From assembly GCF_003605645.1 (NCBI RefSeq), contig NZ_QVMU01000012.1, positions 56,344 to 120,343 on the forward strand: 64,000 nucleotides of DNA, in the 5' to 3' direction. The number at the start of each line of letters is the position of its first letter. Positions within the stretch are counted from its first letter, which is position 1. Position numbers and translations under genes: made by a program. This document shows, piece after piece, positions 9,384 to 18,180 of the stretch. Below the pieces are notes generated by a model. That model was not told where the DNA came from. It made no database searches and worked only from the letters and a program-made list of their open reading frames with translations. Origin of the DNA: Vibrio sinensis. Its GTDB lineage: Bacteria > Pseudomonadota > Gammaproteobacteria > Enterobacterales > Vibrionaceae.

Positions 9384-9941
9384 GGGACATCCTTGAATAT
9401 GGTCATCAATCATGCCGACAGCTTGCATAAAGGCATAACATATAGTTTCGCCGACAAATTTAAACCCCCGCTTTTTCAAGAAACGACTCATGGCTTTGGA
9501 CGCGTCTGTCGAGGTAGGTACCTCGTCCATGGAATCCCAATGATTCACGATCGGTTGATGATCAACAAATTGCCACAACGCGTTGGAAAGGCTTCCATAC
9601 TCATCGATTAACCCTAGTGTTGCTCTTGCATTACTGAAAACAGATGCGATTTTTCCTCGATGTCTCACGACATCAAACTGCTCAATAATGGCTTCGACTC
9701 TCTTTTCACATTGATCTTGATCATATTGACTTAGACATTGTAAATCGTAGTCTTCAAATGCCGCGCGATACCCTTCCCGTTTTTTCAGAATGGTTATCCA
9801 ACTTAATCCAGCTTGAGCCCCTTCTAAAGTAATAAATTCGAACAGAACTTGATCGTCATAAACAGGAATGCCCCACTCTTCATCATGATAAATGCGTTCT
9901 AATTCGTGCTTCATAGCCCATGCACATGTTGCTTGATTCAT
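9369..9941 (-). CDS. tag: DNA-3-methyladenine glycosylase I
   Basis: This 190-residue base-excision repair enzyme removes 3-methyladenine from alkylated DNA. Family motifs are ATCAWAM, YHDEEWGIPVYDD, TLEGAQAGLSWITILKKREGYR and the C-terminal DHIQGC. The zinc ligands expected from E. coli Tag (an N-terminal Cys and His and a C-terminal His-x3-Cys) are all present. It starts 10 bp after the RND pump gene stop on the same strand, so it may be the last gene of that operon. The stop codon overlaps the terminator hairpin. Confidence 0.94.
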   Translation of the reverse strand: MNQATCAWAMKHELERIYHDEEWGIPVYDDQVLFEFITLEGAQAGLSWITILKKREGYRAAFEDYDLQCLSQYDQDQCEKRVEAIIEQFDVVRHRGKIASVFSNARATLGLIDEYGSLSNALWQFVDHQPIVNHWDSMDEVPTSTDASKAMSRFLKKRGFKFVGETICYAFMQAVGMIDDHIQGCPQKSA

Positions 9942-9951
9942 TCTACTGTTC

Positions 9952-12900
9952 CTAGTTCATATCACTAACTTCTACACCGTCTCTTTTATCACCTCGCGTA
10001 TGATTTCCGTGAGTATGATGGTTTTGAGTATCATTACTTTGAGGGACGTGAATACGGTGGAACAGACGATACAACACAGGCACAACAATTAATGTCAGAA
10101 CGGTAGCAAAACCCAAACCAAACATAATGGTAACGGCCATTGGCTTAAAGAAGATATCTGGTAATAACGGAATCATACCCAAAATTGTGGTGATTGCCGC
10201 CATACAAACTGGTCGAACACGACTGACCGCAGCATCTACAACCGCTAAATACGGGTCTTTACCCGATTTCATTTCAATTTCAACTTGATCAAGTAACACA
10301 ATGCCATTTTTTAGCACCATTCCCGACAAGCTCAAGAAGCCCAACAATGCCATAAAACCAAATGGAGTATTCAATGCCAGTAGCCCTGTAGTTACCCCAA
10401 TCAGGGCAAGCGGAACCGTGAACCAAACTATCAATGGTTCTTTGACCGAATTGAATAAAAATATCGTAATCAAGAACATAAATAGATAGCCAAGTGGCAT
10501 CGTGGTAAATAGCGAAGCTTGAGCATCACCTGATGACTCATATTCTCCCCCCCACTCCAAGAAGTACCCAGGAGGAAGTTCTATCGACTCTATTTGAACT
10601 TGTAAGCGTTTTTGAAGTGTTGCTGCAGTTTCTTCGCCGAGAATATCGGGGTCAGCCATAATCGTCAGCATACGTTTTCGATTCTTACGAACAATGATCG
10701 GATCTTCCCATTTAAACTCATAGCCCGGTGCAACTTGCTGTAATGGAATATATTCACTCAGTGCCGGACTCCAAATTTTCATCCCCTCGATATTTCGAAT
10801 ATCAACACGTTCACTGTCTGGTAAACGAGCGACAATGGGCATTAATGTTGTACCATCACGATAAACACCAATCGCTTTCCCTGAAAACGATAACGCTAAA
10901 ATATCATCAACATCCGACTTGGTAATACCATAGCGTCTCGCTTGGCTCTCATTAAATTGAGGTTCCAATACTTTGGTTCGCTCACGCCAATCATGGCGCA
11001 CATTTGTTGCCCCAGAATCAGCATTCATAATATCAATCACCTGGCTTGCAATTGTTCGCAATACAGTAGGATCAGAGCCTATGATGCGAGCTTCGATCTT
11101 AGCGCCACCACCTGGCCCCAACTCAATTTGCTTCAATTTATATGCAATTTCAGGCATCTGGTTTTCAATATAATCACGAAAGTTCGACATAATGGCTGGC
11201 AACGATTCGTAATTTTCCATGCGTACCGTTATTTCGCCATAGGCGGCGTAACTCTTTTCAGGCGCATAAGTCAGCATGAAACGCTGCAAACCTTTACCTG
11301 CGGTTGTGGTGATATGAGCGACGCTATCCTGTTTTGCTAGCCAAGACTCAAGCGCAACTAACTTAGTATTGGTTGCTCGAATATCGGTGCCCTCAGGTAA
11401 CCAGACATCTACTTGAAACATCGGTGTTGTCGATGATGGGAAAAAGGATTGTTTTACATGGGTGAAGCCATAAACACTGGCGGCTAAGCCCAGCAAACAA
11501 ACAACAACGGTGAGCCATGCGCGTTTTAAGCAAAACTCTAAGAACCCTTTATAAACGACAAAAATGATACCGTTATACGGGTCACTTTCCCCGTCTTCTT
11601 GTTTGTTCTTCATTCCTCTAAAAAACAGATCTGCAAAAAATGGGGTTAATGAAATCGCTGTAAACCAACTCAGCATCAGAGAGATCAATAATACGGTGAA
11701 TAAGGTGCCACAATACTCACCGGTAGAGTCTTCCGATAAGCCGATTGGCGCAAAAGCGGTTACCGCAATAACCGTTGCCCCCAATAACGGCCATTTTGTT
11801 TGGGTTACAATGTCGGTCGCAGCCTGCATTCGACTTCGCCCTTTTTGCGTACCAATCAATATTCCCTCGACCACCACTATGGCATTGTCCACCAGCATAC
11901 CCAGTGCAATCACCAAAGCCCCCAAAGAAATACGTTGTAGATCAATTTGATAATACTTCATAAAAATGAACGTACCGAGGACGGTAAGTAGCAAAATCAA
12001 ACCAATCAATAGGCCCGATCTTAGTCCCATAAAAAACAACAGTACGATAATTACAATTGCTACCGCTTGCCCAAGACTCACCACAAAGCCTCTTACGGAT
12101 TTATCAACCTCTTTAGGTTGGCTGTATATCTCAGCAATACTTACCCCAACTGGTTGTTGGTATTTCAACTCGGCTAAGCGACGGTCAAAGCCCTCACCAA
12201 CCTCGACCACATTGACCCCTTGGGCAAAAGAAACACCGACATTTAACGCAACGTCACCTTTGAACGTAATCACATTGCTTGGTACTTCGACATAGCCACG
12301 TTTGATATCCGCAACATCTTTAAGGTAGATCAGGCCTTGAGATCCCGTTTCGGACAAAATAAGATCGCCCAATTGGTCGACATTTTGGAACTCACCTGTT
12401 GGGTGAATACGGACATATTCGCTACCAATACGAATCGCTCCGGCATTCGAAACGATATTCTGCGTCGACAACAGATTAAATACCGTATTCGGTGATATAC
12501 CTAAGCTACTCAGCCGTTTCGTCGACATTTCTATAAACACTTGTTCTTGTTGCTGCCCAGTAACTGAAACTTTACTGACACCATTAACTAATTCGAGCTC
12601 TCTACGTAGATAATCCACATAATCAAGCAGCTCTTTATAGGAGTAGCCCTCGCCAGTAATAGCGAGCAAAATTCCGTATACGTCACCAAAATCATCGATT
12701 ACTTGAGGCTCTTCCACTCCTGGCGGAAACTGACCGTTCAAATCATTAACTTTTCGTCTTAATTCATCCCAAATTTGTGGTAAATCATTAGGCCCGTAAT
12801 TGTTTTTCATTGTTACCGTAATTTGAGACAAACCACGGCTAGAAATTGAGTTGACTTCATCAACATAGGTCAATTGTTGAATGGCTTTTTCTAGAGGGTA

Positions 12901-13137
12901 AGTCACCTCTTCTTCTACTTGTTGTGGGGTTGCACCGGGATAAGCGGTGACGACCATGGCATCTTTGATCGTAAACGCCGGATCTTCTAATCGACCTAAA
13001 CCAAAGAAAGACGAAATACCACCAATCAGGAAGATCAAAGCAATCATCCAACTGATCACTTTATTTCGAATAAAGTAAGCGGCAATGCCCGTAATTTCAT
13101 CGTCACTCGATGGTTTGTTTAATTGCTCATCACTCAT
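9952..13137 (-). CDS. RND efflux pump inner-membrane transporter (AcrB/HAE family)
   Basis: A proton-driven exporter, about 1061 residues, with two sets of membrane helices and two large periplasmic loops, as in AcrB. TM4 carries LGMLVDNAIVVVEG with the proton-relay aspartate, and the second half has MVLKNGIVLLDQVE and FLSLSGM. I chose the ATG at 13137 because it has a GGAGG site at the right distance and overlaps the adaptor stop (ATGAGTGA). An ATG 24 bases further upstream is possible but less likely. It pairs with two adaptor lipoproteins; no outer-membrane TolC partner gene is present. The substrate is unknown. Confidence 0.93.
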   Translation of the reverse strand: MSDEQLNKPSSDDEITGIAAYFIRNKVISWMIALIFLIGGISSFFGLGRLEDPAFTIKDAMVVTAYPGATPQQVEEEVTYPLEKAIQQLTYVDEVNSISSRGLSQITVTMKNNYGPNDLPQIWDELRRKVNDLNGQFPPGVEEPQVIDDFGDVYGILLAITGEGYSYKELLDYVDYLRRELELVNGVSKVSVTGQQQEQVFIEMSTKRLSSLGISPNTVFNLLSTQNIVSNAGAIRIGSEYVRIHPTGEFQNVDQLGDLILSETGSQGLIYLKDVADIKRGYVEVPSNVITFKGDVALNVGVSFAQGVNVVEVGEGFDRRLAELKYQQPVGVSIAEIYSQPKEVDKSVRGFVVSLGQAVAIVIIVLLFFMGLRSGLLIGLILLLTVLGTFIFMKYYQIDLQRISLGALVIALGMLVDNAIVVVEGILIGTQKGRSRMQAATDIVTQTKWPLLGATVIAVTAFAPIGLSEDSTGEYCGTLFTVLLISLMLSWFTAISLTPFFADLFFRGMKNKQEDGESDPYNGIIFVVYKGFLEFCLKRAWLTVVVCLLGLAASVYGFTHVKQSFFPSSTTPMFQVDVWLPEGTDIRATNTKLVALESWLAKQDSVAHITTTAGKGLQRFMLTYAPEKSYAAYGEITVRMENYESLPAIMSNFRDYIENQMPEIAYKLKQIELGPGGGAKIEARIIGSDPTVLRTIASQVIDIMNADSGATNVRHDWRERTKVLEPQFNESQARRYGITKSDVDDILALSFSGKAIGVYRDGTTLMPIVARLPDSERVDIRNIEGMKIWSPALSEYIPLQQVAPGYEFKWEDPIIVRKNRKRMLTIMADPDILGEETAATLQKRLQVQIESIELPPGYFLEWGGEYESSGDAQASLFTTMPLGYLFMFLITIFLFNSVKEPLIVWFTVPLALIGVTTGLLALNTPFGFMALLGFLSLSGMVLKNGIVLLDQVEIEMKSGKDPYLAVVDAAVSRVRPVCMAAITTILGMIPLLPDIFFKPMAVTIMFGLGFATVLTLIVVPVLYRLFHRIHVPQSNDTQNHHTHGNHTRGDKRDGVEVSDMN

Positions 13138-14224
13138 GGGTTGCCTCCGTTTCAATGACATCCACTTTCATTCCATCCCTTAGCTTGGAGATACCCGCAA
13201 TAACGACTTGTTGATTCACAGAAAGCCCCGAAAGAACCTGAACAGCTAACTGAGTTGCTTTTCCTATTTCTACTTTGCTTTTACGAACTGTACTGTCACT
13301 TTCAACCACCCATACGTATTTTTGTGCTCGATCAACATCATCACCGTCACCATTAAAGATCGCTTCTATCGGCACCCGAACTCCCTCATCAAAACCTAAG
13401 GTTGCATGTTCTGTTTTTGAGGTCACTTCCACAGCCATACCATCAAGGATGTACTCGTCCTCAGGCATGGGAAGTGACAACGTCACCGTAAAAGTTCCTG
13501 TCGCAGGATCAGGCTCCGTCGTAAACTCCTGTACCGCTGCTTCATAGTTATTGCCACTTGGAACACGTACCTGTACCTCTATTTTGGAGAGATTTGATTG
13601 GTCTGGTTGGGTAACATACAAACGATCCGGTAATTGAAGTATTACCTCCACCCGTTCTAAGCTGTGAATGTTGACGATTTGCTGACCTACTTGAATGTTT
13701 TCAAAGCGATCGACATTAACCCGTGAAATAACACCATCAACCGGGGCCAATAATCGAGTAAATGATAAACGCAGCTTCGCTAATTTGAGCTCAGCCAAAG
13801 CGATTTGACGCCGAGCCGCAATTTCATCGAATTGAGATTTTGCTAACAATCCTTTATTTACCAGAGGACGAGATCGTTGATACTGATTGTTGACAACGGT
13901 ATAACGAGCAGAGGCGTTATCGACATCCAGTTGGTAATCGGTTGGATCTAACTCCGCGATCACATCTCCTTTCTTAAGCTTATCGCCCTCTTTAACATTA
14001 ATCTTACTGATCTCACCAGCGACACGAAAACTAAGATGCGAACGCTCAGCCGCGTTAGCAACCGCGGGGAAGTACAAACTATCCCCCTCGATATCTCCTT
14101 TTAAATCTGCCACTTTCACTTTAGGCACATCGGTATTTTCCACCAACGGTGCCTCACTGCATGACGTCAAGGCAAGTATCAAAGAAAGAGCGAACAATAG
14201 CGTGTGAATCATAGGTAACCTCAT
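13130..14224 (-). CDS. RND efflux periplasmic adaptor (membrane fusion) lipoprotein, second copy
   Basis: A 364-residue HlyD/AcrA-type adaptor linking the RND pump to an outer-membrane channel. The ATG at 14224 gives a lipoprotein signal (MRLPMIHTLL...LALTSC), with the lipobox cysteine at about residue 21. An upstream in-frame extension would put 10 extra residues in front and is rejected. A biotinyl-lipoyl-like half (GEISKINVKEGDKLKKGDVIAELDPTDY), a helical hairpin and GVISRVNVD follow. The start sits next to the stop of the first adaptor (TAATATG), and its stop overlaps the pump start. Confidence 0.9.
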   Translation of the reverse strand: MRLPMIHTLLFALSLILALTSCSEAPLVENTDVPKVKVADLKGDIEGDSLYFPAVANAAERSHLSFRVAGEISKINVKEGDKLKKGDVIAELDPTDYQLDVDNASARYTVVNNQYQRSRPLVNKGLLAKSQFDEIAARRQIALAELKLAKLRLSFTRLLAPVDGVISRVNVDRFENIQVGQQIVNIHSLERVEVILQLPDRLYVTQPDQSNLSKIEVQVRVPSGNNYEAAVQEFTTEPDPATGTFTVTLSLPMPEDEYILDGMAVEVTSKTEHATLGFDEGVRVPIEAIFNGDGDDVDRAQKYVWVVESDSTVRKSKVEIGKATQLAVQVLSGLSVNQQVVIAGISKLRDGMKVDVIETEATHE

Positions 14225-14225
14225 A

Positions 14226-15257
14226 TTAAAGCCCTCGCTCTTTGATCCATTCACGAACCTTGATACCAGCGGTTATGCTGGTCACACCCGAAATAACGAT
14301 TTGGTCTCCATCGGACAAACCATTAACTACCTGACGCTTGTCATTTAATTCAATTGCGGCTTTTTCAACGATTCCTTGCTCATTCACCCGCCAAACACAC
14401 ATTTTGTTGTTCTCTGTAAATACCGCTGATTCTGGAATTCGTGTCGCGCCAGCCGATGCGGACACCACATTAACGGTTCCCGCCATCCCAGGTAGCACGC
14501 CAACATCTTTTGGTCGTTCCATCACCATGGTGACTTTATAGCTCCCTGTTTTAGAATCTGCTTCGGTATCAATTTCTTGGAACATAAGGGGGTAACTTTT
14601 ATCGGGAAAGGCATCAAACGTCATACTTGCTTCAGGTTCAACACCTCGGGAAAAGCGGTTAAGCAGATGATCCGGGAGCTGGAAAATCACTTTCATCAAC
14701 TCATTGGTTTGGATATTCATCACTCCCTGCTTCGCTGCGAGGTATTCAAAATTATCGGTGTAGACAATAGAAACAGTGCCATTATAAGGTGCGATTAATT
14801 GGGTATAGCGGAGGTTAGCTCTTGCTTGATCTAATGTGGCGCGAGCTGAGTTTCGGTTCGCTTTTGCTTGGTCAAAGTCTTGTTCTGAGACTACTTTATC
14901 TTTGCGCAATTTTTTATAACGTTGATACTCTACGTCAGCAAGTCTGAATTGCGCCTGAGCTTGATCTGCCAATAATGTGTACTCATCTGGATTTAACGTC
15001 GCAAGCACTTCGCCCTTTTTAACAGGTAACCCCGAAACAGCGTCAACCGATTGCAACAAGCCCGGAACACGAAAAGCAAGTACGGCTCTATCCCCTGCTT
15101 CAGAGGTTGCAGGAAAACGACGTTCAAATTGAGAGTTGCCAACGGAGACATTAAAAAGCTTTGCGGGACGAGACTCAGGTTCGGGAATAGGAGGGGGAGC
15201 TTTATCACAACCAACCAAAATCGTGGCTGTCATCAGCAGAAAAATCGTCTTAAGCAT
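14226..15257 (-). CDS. RND efflux periplasmic adaptor (membrane fusion) lipoprotein, first copy
   Basis: A 343-residue adaptor lipoprotein; MLKTIFLLMTATILVGC carries the lipobox with cysteine at about residue 17. The core shows VDAVSGLPVKKGEVLATLNPDEY, a helical hairpin (AQAQFRLADVEYQRYKKL), and GTVSIVYTDNFEYL. It is related to, but clearly diverged from, the next gene. It leads the adaptor-adaptor-pump operon, and the promoter should lie in 15258-15373. Why two adaptors are kept is not evident; heteromeric adaptor assemblies are known for other RND pumps. Confidence 0.9.
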   Translation of the reverse strand: MLKTIFLLMTATILVGCDKAPPPIPEPESRPAKLFNVSVGNSQFERRFPATSEAGDRAVLAFRVPGLLQSVDAVSGLPVKKGEVLATLNPDEYTLLADQAQAQFRLADVEYQRYKKLRKDKVVSEQDFDQAKANRNSARATLDQARANLRYTQLIAPYNGTVSIVYTDNFEYLAAKQGVMNIQTNELMKVIFQLPDHLLNRFSRGVEPEASMTFDAFPDKSYPLMFQEIDTEADSKTGSYKVTMVMERPKDVGVLPGMAGTVNVVSASAGATRIPESAVFTENNKMCVWRVNEQGIVEKAAIELNDKRQVVNGLSDGDQIVISGVTSITAGIKVREWIKERGL

Positions 15258-15373
15258 AAGTAACCATCCATAGTTTGATCGTTGACTTCTTATCTCGAAG
15301 CCTAGAACAAAGATAGATGACCCATGCCAACTCTGCCAGAAAAAATCAGAAATTTACTTTGATAATGAATAAG

Positions 15374-15401
15374 TTGAGGGATGTCGAATGACATCCCTCA
15401 A
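15374..15401 (-). terminator. Terminator downstream of pspC
   Basis: TTGAGGGATGTC and GACATCCCTCAA form a perfect 12-bp stem with a GAAT loop, 33 bp after the pspC stop and upstream of the adaptor operon. The tail on the minus strand is only moderately T-rich. Confidence 0.65.
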
Positions 15402-15433
15402 TTGAAAATAACGCGCTTCACTCATGTAATAAA

Positions 15434-15823
15434 TTAGAGTTTACTAAACTCTCTATCTACCTTATACGAATCTGAAGTGACATACGCCTCCATCGCTCGG
15501 ACTTTCCCCTCAAGCTGATCAAAATCTTTTTCTAGAGTATCCAACAACATTGATGGTGATTGACCACGCTGCCAAGGCTTATCCTTTAACGTATGTTCTT
15601 GCTGAGCCTTGAGGGTTTCTACGTAATTAACCGGTTGTTTTTCTAGCATTAATGTCATTGCCACATACACTAATACCACCAAAAAACTACCACCGAGCAA
15701 CGCCGCTGAAATCACTAGAATACGAATTAGCCAAACTTCCGCTCCGAAATAGTTGGCAATCCCCGCACACACACCTGAAAGTTTGCCATTGATCGTATCA
15801 CGGTAAAGTTCTCGTTTACTCAT
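15434..15823 (-). CDS. pspC: Phage shock protein C
   Basis: PspC is an inner-membrane sensor that, with PspB, relieves PspA inhibition of PspF during envelope stress. The 129-residue protein has the PspC domain (ELYRDTINGKLSGVCAGIANYF) and a membrane helix (IRILVISAALLGGSFLVVLVYVAMTLML), followed by a C-terminal helical tail. The start at 15823 is chosen because ATGAGTAA overlaps the pspB stop and the protein then begins MSKREL; a longer frame adds 10 unlikely residues. It is the last gene of pspABC. Confidence 0.93.
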   Translation of the reverse strand: MSKRELYRDTINGKLSGVCAGIANYFGAEVWLIRILVISAALLGGSFLVVLVYVAMTLMLEKQPVNYVETLKAQQEHTLKDKPWQRGQSPSMLLDTLEKDFDQLEGKVRAMEAYVTSDSYKVDREFSKL

Positions 15824-16049
15824 AACGACGTCTCCAGTTTGGTGCCTCCGCATCGAGAATACGTTCTAATGTCTCGACACGCGTATGCATGGTTTCCGCT
15901 TTATTTGAAAGAACTTGTAAGCGTTGATGATCTTCCTGCGATAAGCTTCCACTGGTGTTCTTCTTGCTGCGGTAATGTAACCACAGCCACAGTGGCGCAA
16001 CAAAAATACAGAAAGCCAACAAAGGCAAAGCGATAAAAAACGATGACAT
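15816..16049 (-). CDS. pspB: Phage shock protein B
   Basis: A 77-residue inner-membrane partner of PspC. It has one N-terminal membrane helix (FFIALPLLAFCIFVAPLWLWLHY) and a coiled-coil tail ending ILDAEAPNWRRRYE, matching the E. coli PspB ending. Two ATGs lie close together. The second (16049) is preferred because AGGAG then sits six bases upstream and MSSFF aligns with the family start, whereas the first ATG directly abuts the ribosome site. Confidence 0.92.
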   Translation of the reverse strand: MSSFFIALPLLAFCIFVAPLWLWLHYRSKKNTSGSLSQEDHQRLQVLSNKAETMHTRVETLERILDAEAPNWRRRYE

Positions 16050-16194
16050 TTGCATCTCCTAAAAATTTAGACAGCTTACTCATAACATACCGAGTTAGGC
16101 TCATATTTCCAAGGTTAACCCTTGTGAAATTCGATGTATAATTTCCATAAGCAACTGCATTAAACTAACAACAACTGGTAAGCATGAGGCTCAG

Positions 16195-16863
16195 TTACTT
16201 GTTATCTTCCATTTGCTTCTTCAATTTTGCGAGCTCTTGTTCAATCTCATCTTGAGCTTGAAGCTCTGCAAACTCTTGGTCTAGCGATTTGGCATTGCCT
16301 GTTTTGGCAAATAGATCAGCTTCAGCTTCCATTTCATCAATTTTACGAGAGAACTGGTCAAACTTTGCCATAGCTTCATGAGTTCGCGCTGTATGTAGAT
16401 GTTTTTGCACATCACGACGATTTGAAGCGGTTTGGCTGCGAATTGCTAATGCTTGTTGCTTGGCACGCGTCTCTGTAATTTTGCTTTCTAACTTAGTGAT
16501 TTCGCCAGTTAACTTGTCAATCGTCTCTTCAACTAATGTTTGTTCGGTACGCAAACCTTTTAAAGCATCAACCAATTTTTGTTTTTCAATCAGTGCCGAA
16601 CGCGCAAGATCTTCTCGCTCTTTAGTTAAAGCCAAAGTCGCTTTGTTTTGCCATTCAGCAACCTGATCTTCGATAGAGCCAATTTTTCTCGCGAGTTCTT
16701 TTTTATCAGCGATCGCTTTAGCAGAATTGGTTCGAACCTCAACAAGTGTATCTTCCATCTCCTGAATAATGAGACGGATCATTTTTTCAGGATCTTCTGC
16801 TTTGTCCAATAAAGCACTAATGTTTGAATTCACGATATCTGCAAATCGAGAAAAAATACCCAT
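16195..16863 (-). CDS. pspA: Phage shock protein A
   Basis: PspA is a 222-residue coiled-coil, ESCRT-III-like peripheral membrane protein. It binds PspF to keep it inactive and, when released, supports damaged inner membrane. The N-terminus MGIFSRFADIVNSNISALLDKAEDPEKMIRL is the amphipathic membrane-binding region and the remainder is nearly continuous heptads. It is first in pspABC, with a 145-bp gap before pspB. Expression should depend on sigma-54 and PspF (promoter at 16936-16951). Confidence 0.96.
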   Translation of the reverse strand: MGIFSRFADIVNSNISALLDKAEDPEKMIRLIIQEMEDTLVEVRTNSAKAIADKKELARKIGSIEDQVAEWQNKATLALTKEREDLARSALIEKQKLVDALKGLRTEQTLVEETIDKLTGEITKLESKITETRAKQQALAIRSQTASNRRDVQKHLHTARTHEAMAKFDQFSRKIDEMEAEADLFAKTGNAKSLDQEFAELQAQDEIEQELAKLKKQMEDNK

Positions 16864-16935
16864 AATTAATCTCCTTAATGGTGTGGCGGTTAAGCCCTGA
16901 AACCTAGTGTTAGTTACTGTATCTATACTAGCTAT

Positions 16936-16951
16936 ATCAAGTAACGTGCCA
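16936..16951 (-). promoter_or_regulatory. Sigma-54 promoter of pspA
   Basis: On the minus strand TGGCAC-N5-TTGAT is placed about 70 bp before the pspA start. The -24 GG is intact; the -12 dinucleotide is GA in place of the consensus GC. Adjacency to the PspF activator gene supports the call. Confidence 0.8.
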
Positions 16952-16969
16952 CTTATTAAAACTAAATAA

Positions 16970-16982
16970 TATCAATAACTTA
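16970..16982. promoter_or_regulatory. Candidate IHF site between pspA promoter and pspF
   Basis: TATCAATAACTTA matches the IHF consensus WATCAA-N4-TTR exactly. It lies just upstream of the -24 element of pspA, where IHF bends DNA in the E. coli psp promoter. Confidence 0.6.
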
Positions 16983-17067
16983 AATATCTTGCGCATATTT
17001 AGAGCAAATAGGTTATGATGAATTTAGCCAATGTTAGGTAAAAATCACCACCTTGTAAGGGGTAACT

Positions 17068-18063
17068 ATGAAGCAAAACTTAATTGGGGAATCTCCGGCA
17101 TTTCTCGCCGTACTCGATAAAGTATCAAAACTCGCAGGAATAGAACGCCCAGTCCTTATCATTGGTGAGCGGGGAACAGGTAAAGAACTCATCGCCCAGC
17201 GACTTCACTACTTATCTAAACGTTGGGACCAACCGTTAATTTCCATCAACTGTGCCACGTTGAGCGAGGGGTTAATCGATTCTGAACTGTTTGGCCATGA
17301 ATCAGGGGCATTTACCGGATCGAAAGGCCGACATCAAGGCCGTTTCGAACGGGCAGAAAATGGCACTCTATTTCTTGATGAATTGGCTACAGCGCCATTA
17401 CTCGTACAGGAAAAATTACTACGCGTTATTGAATATGGCCAATATGAACGTGTTGGTGGCCATCAACTACTTAATGCCAACGTCCGTTTAATTTGTGCGA
17501 CTAACGCTAACCTACCCGAAATGGCACAAGATGGACTGTTTCGCGCAGACTTGCTCGACCGCTTAGCATTTGACGTTATTCATTTACCCCCTCTTCGACG
17601 CCGTCAAGAAGATATCCTTTTGTTGGCTGAATATTATGCGATACGTATGTGCCGCGAATTGAGCTATGACTATTTTGTGGGATTCACACACGATGCTCAG
17701 CAACGTTTACTCAATTACCCTTGGCCGGGTAATGTGCGTGAACTCAAAAATGTCGTGGAACGTGCCATCTACCAACATGGTGCTATTGATAGCCCGATTG
17801 ATATACTCACCTTTAATCCTTTTGAACAACAATGGAATCAAACCGATCCTGACAATCAGGCAACTAACCACCATACTGAACAGGTTAACTTTGATTTCCC
17901 TATGGATTACAAGCAATGGCAGGAACAACAAGATCTTGTGCTGTTGAACGCAGCTCTTGAAGAAAGTAAGTTCAACCAACGTAAAGCTGCTGATTTATTA
18001 GGCTTAAGTTATCACCAATTTAGGGGTATGGTTCGTAAGTACAATCTTAATAACCCATCCTAG
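17068..18063 (+). CDS. pspF: Psp operon transcriptional activator PspF
   Basis: A 331-residue sigma-54 enhancer-binding protein without an N-terminal receiver domain, as expected for PspF. The AAA+ core has Walker A GERGTGKE (33-40), the sigma-54-contacting GAFTG loop (80-84) and Walker B LFLDE (101-105). The C-terminal Fis-type helix-turn-helix (NQRKAADLLGLSYHQFRGMVRKY) binds the psp enhancer. It is divergent from pspABC, and PspA is expected to inhibit it by direct binding. The start follows AAGGGGT. Confidence 0.96.
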   Translation: MKQNLIGESPAFLAVLDKVSKLAGIERPVLIIGERGTGKELIAQRLHYLSKRWDQPLISINCATLSEGLIDSELFGHESGAFTGSKGRHQGRFERAENGTLFLDELATAPLLVQEKLLRVIEYGQYERVGGHQLLNANVRLICATNANLPEMAQDGLFRADLLDRLAFDVIHLPPLRRRQEDILLLAEYYAIRMCRELSYDYFVGFTHDAQQRLLNYPWPGNVRELKNVVERAIYQHGAIDSPIDILTFNPFEQQWNQTDPDNQATNHHTEQVNFDFPMDYKQWQEQQDLVLLNAALEESKFNQRKAADLLGLSYHQFRGMVRKYNLNNPS

Positions 18064-18180
18064 ATTCGAAAAAAACGAAGTGTGACATTGGTTTGCACGA
18101 ATGATTAATGGTAAATTACCGAGATCTTACGGCATAATGGTCTGTTCCGTTATTCCCAATCTCCAACAAACGTTGTTTTT

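Noticed and set aside
10942..11340. 132-codon ORF antisense to the RND pump gene
   Set aside because: It lies wholly inside a clearly conserved pump gene and shows no recognisable protein features; the same applies to other antisense ORFs in the RND, his and rlu genes.
16988..17030. Sigma-70 promoter for pspF (TTGCGC ... TATGAT)
   Set aside because: The spacing is 19 bp and the -35 is weak; it may be real but I cannot support it.
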